Part shown: positions 1-6,488 of the stretch, one piece after another
Numbering within the stretch: position 1 is the stretch's first letter
Layout of the letters: every line of letters starts with the position of its first letter
Assembly: GCA_025363695.1 (NCBI GenBank)
Contig: JANYDI010000002.1
Coordinates: forward strand, 1 to 14,973
Direction of reading: 5' to 3'
Source: Opitutia bacterium
GTDB lineage: Bacteria; Verrucomicrobiota; Verrucomicrobiia; Opitutales; JANYDI01
Length of the DNA: 14,973 nucleotides
The notes under the pieces: generated by a model
The model's database searches: none
Seen by the model: only the letters and a program-made list of their open reading frames with translations
What the model was told of the DNA's origin: nothing
Position numbers and translations under genes: made by a program

Positions 1-269
1 CCCTTAGGATCCCCTACAGGTAGCGATTTTTAAAAATGCAGAGCATTTTATAAAAATCGCTACCTGGGAGGGAGATACTAAGCTCCCCACAGATCGCGAA
101 GCGATCCGGAGGGTGCTTTTAGAATTGCTTTGGAATGGGTATTTCGATTCCGAAGGAATCCGTGGGGGGCTTAGTATATTCTACCAGGTAGGCAATTTTA
201 CCAAAATGCTTTGCATTTTGTAAAATTGCCTACCTGTAGGGGATCCTAAGGGGCGCAAGCGCCCCTTAG
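1..269 (+). repeat. Composite palindromic element, copy A (left end cut by window)
   Basis: A nested palindrome family member. An outer perfect 23-bp inverted repeat pairs 1-23 with 230-252 and includes GGATCC. Left hairpin 17-66 has arms CAGGTAGCGATTTTT and an inner AAAATGC/GCATTTT tip; right hairpin 184-236 has arms CAGGTAGGCAATTTTA. Between them, ATACTAAG near 75-82 pairs with CTTAGTAT near 170-177 and encloses two short GAA-triloop hairpins: GATCGCGAAGCGATC (92-106) and its paired variant GATTCCGAAGGAATC (146-160). The right terminal hairpin is 246-269, CTAAGGGGCGC/AA/GCGCCCCTTAG. The matching left terminal hairpin lies outside the window. The element supplies the last seven codons and stop of the desaturase gene. 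No coding function is seen in it. Confidence 0.92.
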
Positions 270-1361
270 CCCTTCATTTACCTGCCCCTTAAGCTCGCGC
301 AATTCACGGCGACAAGCCCGGATAGCGGCGCGGGAGAGGGCTACCTTATTTTTGATGGCGGCCTGGACTTCGTCTTTTTTCTGACAGACGCGAGCCAGAA
401 CGGCCTGAAGGGCGTCCTGAGTGCTCTGCGCTAGACGTACAGTGGCTTCTGGGAGGTCTGCATTGTTGGGTAAACCGCGTTCAATGCGGCGTTGGACTTC
501 CGTAAGCTCAGCCAAGAGGATGCGTTCCTCAGGGACGCGACGTAAATCGGACACCAAGCCTAGGCGTTCAAGCAGCCAAATACTCCACTTGGTGGGGTCA
601 AACTGCCAAGGCTTAACGCCATTGCGGTAGTCATGCTGGAAAGAATGGTGGAAGTTATGATAGCCTTCTCCAAAGGTGAGGAAAGCCACACAGGGACTGT
701 CCCTTGAGGTATTGTCACTTGAATATGGTTGACGGCCGATATAATGACATAGGGAGTTGATGAAAAACGTCATATGCTGCACAAAAACAATACGCGTAAC
801 TCCGGCAAAAAGGAAGGCCGTCCAAGCTCCCATGGAGCCGGCGTGCCAATAACCCAGCAAGGCAGGAACAATAAACCCTAAAAATACGGCAATTCTTTGG
901 CAATAACGGTACTGAAACATGACGAGGGCGTCTTTTTCTAAATCAGCAACATTATCTATCGGCGGCTTAGGCCTTATCCGGAAGAGCAACCACCCTATGT
1001 GGGCATGGAAAAACCCTAATTTAATGTTATAAGGATCATCATCATGGTCTACATGCTTGTGGTGCTTACGATGCTCGGAGACCCAATCGAGCGCAGCATT
1101 TTCAAACGCAGCAGCTCCAAAAAGCAGCGTAAACAGCTTTACTGGCCAGCGCGCCTTAAAGGATATATGGGAAAAAAGCCGATGGTAGCCCAGGGTGATG
1201 CTTAAGCCCGTGGCAAAAAAATAAAACAGAAACAAAGCCCACTGAAAGGCGTCAATCCCGTGTCTGTAGATATGGACGGGAACGACAGTGACAGCAATCA
1301 AGGCCGTTAATATAAGGAAAGATGAGGTGACCCATTTTACTCGATCAAAAGGTATACGCAT
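246..1361 (-). CDS. Membrane fatty acid (acyl-CoA/acyl-lipid delta-9 type) desaturase
   Basis: Integral-membrane di-iron desaturase that would introduce a double bond into a saturated acyl chain and so adjust membrane fluidity. All three histidine boxes are visible, numbered from the chosen start: HRLFSH at about 60-65, HRKHH at 97-101 and HNFHH at 235-239, plus the NSLCH motif typical of the stearoyl-CoA desaturase group. Hydrophobic segments flank the first box. The frame is open up to ATG 1457, but that start overlaps the ribE end by 38 nt and has no Shine-Dalgarno. ATG 1361, with GGAA a few bases upstream, gives MRIPFDRVKW and a normal family N-terminus, so I chose it (371 aa). After about residue 255 there is a charged, probably helical tail rich in Arg, Lys, Glu and Ala, longer than the core enzyme needs. 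Its last seven residues and TAG stop are encoded by repeat A. It lies 58 nt downstream of ribE and is probably co-transcribed. Redox partner and exact regiospecificity cannot be read here. Confidence 0.9.
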   Translation of the reverse strand: MRIPFDRVKWVTSSFLILTALIAVTVVPVHIYRHGIDAFQWALFLFYFFATGLSITLGYHRLFSHISFKARWPVKLFTLLFGAAAFENAALDWVSEHRKHHKHVDHDDDPYNIKLGFFHAHIGWLLFRIRPKPPIDNVADLEKDALVMFQYRYCQRIAVFLGFIVPALLGYWHAGSMGAWTAFLFAGVTRIVFVQHMTFFINSLCHYIGRQPYSSDNTSRDSPCVAFLTFGEGYHNFHHSFQHDYRNGVKPWQFDPTKWSIWLLERLGLVSDLRRVPEERILLAELTEVQRRIERGLPNNADLPEATVRLAQSTQDALQAVLARVCQKKDEVQAAIKNKVALSRAAIRACRRELRELKGQVNEGLRGACAP

Positions 1362-1419
1362 AGTTTTCCGCACATAGGAAAGGATTTTTAAGTAAAAAGC
1401 AACTCTAAAATTTAGGAAT

Positions 1420-2022
1420 TTATTTAGGAATTTGGCAGGCGACTGATTTAGCGACATATTTTGCGAGCAAATCGTATTCCAGATTTACCGTATCGCCTTC
1501 CTCTAAGGCACCCAGATTTGTAGTGGCCAGCGTATGCGGAATCAGCCAGACGCCAAAGCCATCAGAGTCGACATCCGCAACCGTGAGCGAAACTCCATTT
1601 ATCGCAATAGACCCCTTGGGCACAAGGCACTCCGAAGATTCCTGCGGAACTACAAAAATGTACGTATCTTTCCCTTGTTGCTTCAGGGTCCGCACACGCC
1701 CTAGCCCATCGATGTGCCCGCTCACAAAATGCCCGCCCAAGGCATCTCCGACGCGCAAACTCGCCTCCAAATTCACGCGCTGACCGGCATTTAGGCTCCC
1801 AAAATGCGTACACCTGCGGGTTTCCTCAAGGACTTCAAACGCCAAAAGCCCCGCTTCCCCAAGGCCTACTAAGGTCAAGCACGTACCATCCACAGCAATA
1901 CTTTCCCCAAGCGCTCGCACCCCTCTAAGCTCGCCAGCCAAGCGAAGCGTCAGGCGCCAAGCCGTTTGCCCCAGCTCAAACCCCTCCAGCACTCCCGTTG
2001 TCTCCACCAATCCCGTAAACAT
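1420..2022 (-). CDS. ribE: Riboflavin synthase, alpha subunit
   Basis: Cytosolic enzyme that dismutates two 6,7-dimethyl-8-ribityllumazine molecules into riboflavin and a pyrimidinedione, the last step of riboflavin synthesis. At 200 aa it has the usual family length. The signature N-terminus MFTGLVE is present, followed by two homologous lumazine-binding barrels, about 1-97 and 98-190. Domain 1 carries VDGTCLTL and domain 2 carries NGVSLTV at equivalent places; the HFVSGHIDG segment opens domain 2. The start ATG at 2022 is fixed by the family N-terminus, although no Shine-Dalgarno stands before it. It is the first gene of a minus-strand pair with the desaturase. Other rib genes are absent, so the pathway is scattered. 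The 80 nt between this start and repeat B contain no recognisable FMN riboswitch. Also called ribC in some genomes. Confidence 0.96.
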   Translation of the reverse strand: MFTGLVETTGVLEGFELGQTAWRLTLRLAGELRGVRALGESIAVDGTCLTLVGLGEAGLLAFEVLEETRRCTHFGSLNAGQRVNLEASLRVGDALGGHFVSGHIDGLGRVRTLKQQGKDTYIFVVPQESSECLVPKGSIAINGVSLTVADVDSDGFGVWLIPHTLATTNLGALEEGDTVNLEYDLLAKYVAKSVACQIPK

Positions 2023-2101
2023 AATTTCTACGACTACAAAAATAATTTTAATCTTGCAATCTTTTTTTACTTATGAGAGGAAGGGAAAGGCGAGGAAAGG
2101 T

Positions 2102-2344
2102 CGGGGGGCGCTTGCGCCCCCCGGCCCCCCTGTAGATGGCGATTTTCAAAAATGCGATGCATTTTTAAAAATCGCCATCTAAGGGAGACCGTGAGTACCC
2201 TCCGATCACTCCATCTCCTCGATCGCGAAGCGATCTGGAGGGGGCTTAGTATACCTTCCCGATAGGCGATTTTTACAAAATGCGCCAGCATTTTTAAAAA
2301 TCGCCTATCGGTAGGGGATCCTAAGGGGCATGAATGCCCCTTAG
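2102..2344 (+). repeat. Composite palindromic element, copy B, partly degenerate
   Basis: Occupies most of the divergent gap between ribE and the lipoprotein gene. Left terminal hairpin 2102-2123 is CGGGGGGCGC/TT/GCGCCCCCCG; relative to the usual CTAAGGGGCGC arms, A-to-G changes on one arm are matched by T-to-C on the other. Left long hairpin 2134-2180 has AGATGGCGATTTT arms; right long hairpin 2259-2311 has CCGATAGGCGATTTTTA arms. One GAA-triloop hairpin remains at 2221-2235; its left partner near 2195-2215 is eroded, as is the left ATACTAAG block. Right terminal hairpin 2321-2344 is CTAAGGGGCAT/GA/ATGCCCCTTAG. Promoters for both flanking genes must lie inside it or in the short flanks. Confidence 0.9.
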
Positions 2345-2374
2345 CCTTTTACCCTTACTTTTACTACTTATTAT

Positions 2375-3184
2375 ATGATAAAACTACTTATAGGAATGGC
2401 CCTCGTATTTTCGGGGTGCGCACAGCATAAGACGGCGAGCATGAAGCAGACGGTGTATGTTTACAGTGATGCGGGCGCGGGGAAGGACTCCTTGGAGCAG
2501 ACGTTCTGCACACTTAGGGCTTTGGTTCCTGATGGCTATAACGTAGAATCTATTGATGCCCAAGGGATTAAGGAAGGCTCGTGGCGACGGGAAGCGGCCC
2601 TTTTGGTGATGCCTGGTGGAGCGGATTTGCCTTATGTAAAAAAGCTACAGGGTGTTGGTAATCAACAGATTAAGCAATACGTGCATCAGGGCGGCGCCTA
2701 CCTGGGTCTGTGTGCGGGAGCCTACTACGGCTGCCACGAGGTCGTTTTCGATAAAGACGGCCCCTTGGAGGTTGTGGGTACGCGGGAGCTAGCGTTTTTC
2801 TCTAAAAAAGCCGTCGGCCCCATCCTGGCCCCCTACGACTACCGCAATAATAGCGGCGCACGGGTGGCTTGGATACGGGTGGATCTGCCGGATTTCCCGA
2901 CGAGCCTGCCCTTCTTTTATAATGGCGGCCCTGGCTTTGAAGAGGCCCAAAACACGCCGGGCGTGCGCATATTGGGCACCTATGCTCAAAACGAAATTCC
3001 TGCAATCCTGTACATTCCCTGCGGAAAGGGCCGCGTAATCCTATCGGGAGTACACTTTGAGTACGATCCTGAAAAACTGGACCCCAAGGACCCCTATTTT
3101 AAAGTGCTCATCCCTACCCTTCAAAAACATCAAACCCAGCGTAAAGCCTTCGTAAAGAGACTCTTAGGATTATTGATAGAATGA
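2375..3184 (+). CDS. Exported lipoprotein with BPL_N-type (class I amidotransferase-like) domain
   Basis: 269 aa. The N-terminus MIKLLIGMALVFSGC has a basic residue, a hydrophobic run and a lipobox-like FSGC, so Cys15 is the likely lipidated residue. The body resembles the N-terminal domain of eukaryotic-type biotin-protein ligase (BPL_N), which has a glutamine-amidotransferase-like fold. MPGGADLPY (79-87) is the strand-turn motif, GLCAGAYYG (111-119) is a nucleophile elbow with Cys113, and SGVHFEYDPE (224-233) contributes a conserved His227. No ligase catalytic domain follows, so biotinylation activity is not expected. The substrate is unknown. The start was kept at ATG 2375 because the next Met would remove the lysine of the signal peptide; no Shine-Dalgarno is visible. 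The stop is 7 nt before lptD, so the two are probably one transcript. The domain call is firm; the biological role is not. Confidence 0.8.
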   Translation: MIKLLIGMALVFSGCAQHKTASMKQTVYVYSDAGAGKDSLEQTFCTLRALVPDGYNVESIDAQGIKEGSWRREAALLVMPGGADLPYVKKLQGVGNQQIKQYVHQGGAYLGLCAGAYYGCHEVVFDKDGPLEVVGTRELAFFSKKAVGPILAPYDYRNNSGARVAWIRVDLPDFPTSLPFFYNGGPGFEEAQNTPGVRILGTYAQNEIPAILYIPCGKGRVILSGVHFEYDPEKLDPKDPYFKVLIPTLQKHQTQRKAFVKRLLGLLIE

Positions 3185-3191
3185 GCAATTC

Positions 3192-5135
3192 ATGAAGGCA
3201 TGGTACTTAGTGGTCCTTGGTGCCTTGCTTACTTGGGGGCGTTTGGCAGGACGCGAAGCCTTTGAAATTGAAGCTGCTGACGCGTACTACAGGCATGCGG
3301 ACGAAAAAATCGAAGCACACGGCAATGTTGTGGTTCGCTTAAAAAACTATCGCTTGGTGGCTCAAAAGTTAACGATCTTCCTCAAAGACAACAGCGTTGA
3401 GGGAGAGGATATCCTTATATCTCAGGCGCCGTTTTTTGTGCATGCTAAAAGTGTCAGTGGAAACCTGGATACGCTTGTGCTCCAAGATGTTGTACTTTTT
3501 TTGGATGCCCCGGGTGGGCTGCGCCCTAAAGCGCAAGCCAAAACGGTGACGCTGCGCACCCTACCAAAACCGGAAGTATCGGTGCAAGGCACACGCGTTA
3601 TGATCGGTAATTTACCCGTTTTTTACCTAGCAAAAGCACGCAGTAAAATAAGTCAATTCCCCCTAGCTCTAGACCTTCAAGGTGATTATAATCGAAAAAT
3701 GGGTGCCGGTCTAAAAACAAGCCTTCTGTTGCCCGTAAGCGATGAAATCAGTGCTGGAGGCGTTGTTGATATATACAGTAAATCTGGAGTACTCATAGGT
3801 CCAAAACTCAAATACACCTTTGATCAAGATGAAGGCAGTCTAGAAGGCGGCTACCTCAATGACCGAGCTCATGCGCAAGGTTTGGATTTTTACGATCAAA
3901 TCTTGCCAAAAAGACGGGGCTTTCTTTACTGGAAGCACCAAAGCCACCCCAGCGAGGCCTTTAGCTTGATTTCACGAGTAACGGCCCTGAGCGATTCTGA
4001 AATTGAGCGCGATGTTCGTTATCATTTTTTTGAAGAAGATCCCATTGGCGGTAGTTTTCTGGAAGGCATTTACAGGAAAAACAGGTACTTGTTTACGGTT
4101 TTTACCAACAAGCGCCTCAATAGTTTCCAGCAAGAAACGGAGCACTTGCCGGAGTTGCGACTCGACGCCTTGCCTCAACGCCTCTGGGATAGCCCGCTCT
4201 ATACCAAGGGCTTCATGAGCGTAGCGCATTTAGAGAAACAAGGGCTGCGAACGGCTCAAGAAGCGCACAAACTGGACCTTGGGTTCGAAATAGACTGCCC
4301 AGTCACCGATGGCGCCCATGGCCCGATAGGCACCCTTAAGCCCCAGATAAGCACACGCTTAAAACACTACCCTGAAACAACGCTGCCCGCCGCCAGCCAA
4401 GCCCTGGGCGAACTCGGTTTTGACTGGGAAACCGTCAGCTACGGCCAATGGGAGGTTCATAGCAAACTATGGCGCATCGATGGCCTGCGTCATCGTATCC
4501 GGCCAAGCCTACACTATCGCCACATAACAGGCAGTTCATCCAGCGCCTGGCCAGCGCAAGCGCGCATCGAAGAAGGTCTTTTTAACCCGAACATCCCGAC
4601 GCTTGATTTACTGAGGCGCCGCGACAGTATCAGCCCCGGAAGCACCCTGCGTCTTGGACTTGAAAATACCCTACAAACCCGCGACACGAGCTTTGGCTCC
4701 CGAGACCTCATCAGCCTGCAACTTTACCACGACCTTCAAACCCACCCCAGCTACACCTTGCTCAATGTGACCCCCGTATGCTGGCTGGGAGCAGAAATTT
4801 TTACCCGATGGGATCGTCGCACGCTCGAAGAAGTACACGCGCGTCTAAAATTATACAGCCACGAAACCTGGACCTTCTCCCTAGGCGCCCATCGCTTGCG
4901 CCAGCGCATCGAGCAGTACGCCTTTTCCGTTGAGTATCGCCTGAACGAAATTTACCGGGCTCAGTCCGAATTCCGCTTTGACGCCCATACTCACGCCTTT
5001 ATTCAGCACAGCTACCGCCTCTATGCCCGTACAAGCCAAAGCTGGGAAACGGGGCTGTCCTTCGACTTCTTCCCCACCCTCAAGGATACTCGCGAACGCT
5101 TCCGCTTTTCCTTCAAGATGAATATTTTATTGTAA
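3192..5135 (+). CDS. lptD: LPS-assembly outer-membrane protein LptD/OstA-like
   Basis: Outer-membrane barrel that, with LptE, would insert lipopolysaccharide into the outer leaflet. The 647-aa product begins with a signal peptide (about 1-20), then an OstA/LptA-like beta-jellyroll domain (about 23-120: AADAYYRHADEKIEAHGNVV is the typical opening). LPVFYLA near 139 is the linker motif that precedes the barrel. The barrel region contains typical LptD segments: RGFLYWKHQ near 238, SEIERDVRYHFF, FLEGIYRKNR, and RLNSFQQETEHLPELRLD near 305-325. It is shorter than E. coli LptD (784 aa) and has only two cysteines, so the four-cysteine disulfide arrangement of the enterobacterial protein is absent. 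The ATG lies 7 nt after the upstream lipoprotein stop with no clear Shine-Dalgarno, suggesting translational coupling. It ends 18 nt before repeat C. Confidence 0.85.
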   Translation: MKAWYLVVLGALLTWGRLAGREAFEIEAADAYYRHADEKIEAHGNVVVRLKNYRLVAQKLTIFLKDNSVEGEDILISQAPFFVHAKSVSGNLDTLVLQDVVLFLDAPGGLRPKAQAKTVTLRTLPKPEVSVQGTRVMIGNLPVFYLAKARSKISQFPLALDLQGDYNRKMGAGLKTSLLLPVSDEISAGGVVDIYSKSGVLIGPKLKYTFDQDEGSLEGGYLNDRAHAQGLDFYDQILPKRRGFLYWKHQSHPSEAFSLISRVTALSDSEIERDVRYHFFEEDPIGGSFLEGIYRKNRYLFTVFTNKRLNSFQQETEHLPELRLDALPQRLWDSPLYTKGFMSVAHLEKQGLRTAQEAHKLDLGFEIDCPVTDGAHGPIGTLKPQISTRLKHYPETTLPAASQALGELGFDWETVSYGQWEVHSKLWRIDGLRHRIRPSLHYRHITGSSSSAWPAQARIEEGLFNPNIPTLDLLRRRDSISPGSTLRLGLENTLQTRDTSFGSRDLISLQLYHDLQTHPSYTLLNVTPVCWLGAEIFTRWDRRTLEEVHARLKLYSHETWTFSLGAHRLRQRIEQYAFSVEYRLNEIYRAQSEFRFDAHTHAFIQHSYRLYARTSQSWETGLSFDFFPTLKDTRERFRFSFKMNILL

Positions 5136-5153
5136 CGATAGGACAGGAAAGGG

Positions 5154-5418
5154 CTAAGGGGCGCTTGCGCCCCTTAGGATCCCCTTCCGATAGGCAATTT
5201 TACAAAATGCTGGCGCATTTTGGTAAAATTGCCTATCGGGGAGGGCATACTAAGGCCCACCCAGATCGCTTCGCGATCGAAATGAATGTACTCCCGGATC
5301 GCTTCGCGATCTGTGGGGGGCTTAGTATATTCTTATCGATAGCGATTTTGTCGAAATACGCAGTATTTCGCAAAATCGCTATCGAAAGGGGATCCTAAGG
5401 GGCACGAGTGCCCCTTAG
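5154..5418 (-). repeat. Composite palindromic element, copy C (complete, reverse polarity)
   Basis: Complete 265-bp copy between the convergent lptD and PPIase genes. Left terminal hairpin 5154-5177 (CTAAGGGGCGC/TT/GCGCCCCTTAG). Outer inverted repeat CCTTAGGATCCCCTT 5172-5186 pairs with 5386-5400. Left long hairpin 5187-5239 (CCGATAGGCAATTTTA arms, AAAATGC tip). Central ATACTAAG 5247-5254 pairs with CTTAGTAT 5321-5328 and encloses GATCGCTTCGCGATC at 5264-5278 and 5297-5311. Right long hairpin 5336-5385 (TCGATAGCGATTTTG arms, CGAAATAC/GTATTTCG tip). Right terminal hairpin 5395-5418 (CTAAGGGGCAC/GA/GTGCCCCTTAG). Polarity is called minus because the GAA triloops are on the minus strand. Confidence 0.95.
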
Positions 5419-5454
5419 TCCTTTAACTTTCAACACTTACGCTCCCTCCCTTTC

Positions 5455-6486
5455 CTATAAGTGATGCTTTACATAAATCATTTCGTCGTCCTGGAGTTTA
5501 GCGATATACCCAGCTTGAGCTTGCTTGCGCTTTTGTTCATAGAGCTTTTCGTGTAAGGTTTTCTGAACAAGCTCATTATCAAAGGGCTGTATGCGTTCGG
5601 GGTGCTTGTCTTCCGTCATGACGATATAGGTAGCATCGCCCTTGTGCACGGCAGAACTCCACTGCCCGGGCTTAAGGGAAACAGCTAAGTCAAAAAGATC
5701 ACTGCGCAAGGCAGTGCGCGTCACCCAACCGTAATCGCCACCGCGGCTTGCCAAGCGATCTTGGCTATATTTTTTTGCGAGATCCTGAAAGGAAACGCCT
5801 TGCTCCAGCTGATCAAGAATCGCATGGGCCAGCTGCTCACGTTGCTCGGTGGACTCTCCACTCAGGACAATCAAACGCAATTTCACAGAAAGGTCCTGGT
5901 AAAAGTGCAATAAGTTCTGATTATAAAAACGATAAAGCTCTGAAGGGCTGAGCCGTGTTTTGGACACGCCGTCATAAGCAGATTGACCTACAATGCTGGC
6001 TTCCAATTCTTCCTCGAGTTTTTTCTGAAAAGCATTCGAAGTTTTTCCGTTACTCAGGAGATAGCGATGATAATTTTGGCGTTGTTGCGGACCTCTGGGA
6101 CCAAACTGCGTGTGCAGGCATTCCTGCTTGTAAGCATCCATGCCGGCCCGAGGAACATGGGCGCCCATTTTATTAAAACGGCTTACCAATAAACGCTGAC
6201 TAATGAGGTCATCTAAGGCCTCCTTTTGGGTCTGGGCCACGAGGCGCTCTAGGTCCTCGGAATCCGAAGCTTGCTTGCGCAGACCGGAAAGCGCCGGTTC
6301 CATGCGTTCCCGCAATTCCCTGACGGTAATCACCTTGCCCTCTACCTCTGCGGCAATCCCGTTGCTGACGTAGATAACAGGAGCCTCATCGGAGGGTTCC
6401 TTGGCGACACCCTCCTGAAGGTCAGCATCAGCTGCAAGCCGCAAGTGCAGAAGAACAATGACCAAGAAACCCAAGCGCCGCATCAT
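5455..6486 (-). CDS. SurA-like periplasmic peptidylprolyl isomerase/chaperone (parvulin)
   Basis: 343-aa exported protein that would assist folding of outer-membrane proteins such as LptD. The N-terminus (MMRRLGFLVIVLLHLRLAADA) is a signal peptide. Residues about 40-190 form a helical SurA_N-type chaperone region with the opening pattern IAAEVEGKVITVREL. Residues about 200-296 are one parvulin rotamase domain, recognisable by FQDLAKKYSQD, RGGDYGWV (248-255), LKPGQWSSAV and YIVMTEDKHPE. Classical SurA has two parvulin domains; one is usual in PrsA-like and many non-enteric SurA proteins, so the family symbol is left open. It starts 2 nt after the NTT stop, and AAAGGA and AGGA precede the twin ATG codons, so it is the second gene of an operon with the transporter. 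The pairing with an energy transporter is odd and not explained by function. It ends 37 nt from repeat C. Confidence 0.87.
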   Translation of the reverse strand: MMRRLGFLVIVLLHLRLAADADLQEGVAKEPSDEAPVIYVSNGIAAEVEGKVITVRELRERMEPALSGLRKQASDSEDLERLVAQTQKEALDDLISQRLLVSRFNKMGAHVPRAGMDAYKQECLHTQFGPRGPQQRQNYHRYLLSNGKTSNAFQKKLEEELEASIVGQSAYDGVSKTRLSPSELYRFYNQNLLHFYQDLSVKLRLIVLSGESTEQREQLAHAILDQLEQGVSFQDLAKKYSQDRLASRGGDYGWVTRTALRSDLFDLAVSLKPGQWSSAVHKGDATYIVMTEDKHPERIQPFDNELVQKTLHEKLYEQKRKQAQAGYIAKLQDDEMIYVKHHL

Positions 6487-6488
6487 TC

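Noticed and set aside
246..269. Classical intrinsic terminator
   Set aside because: The terminal GC hairpins are strong but followed by TTAGCCCTT rather than a T-run, so the call is not supported without transcript data.
1362..1457. Upstream ATG start for the desaturase
   Set aside because: It would overlap ribE by 38 nt, has no Shine-Dalgarno, and adds 32 residues before the usual N-terminus of the family.
2023..2101. Possible FMN riboswitch before ribE
   Set aside because: The leader is short and A/T-rich, without the conserved FMN aptamer segments. The structured DNA beyond it belongs to the repeat family found near unrelated genes.
5165..5398. 77-aa open frame inside repeat C, and a similar one over 2067-2291 in repeat B
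   Set aside because: The translations are just readings of the palindromes and are not shared between copies in a conserved frame.
5154..5418. Insertion sequence or integron attC site
   Set aside because: No transposase or integrase is present, no clear target-site duplication is visible, and the paired core boxes expected of attC sites are not seen. A non-autonomous mobile origin remains possible.
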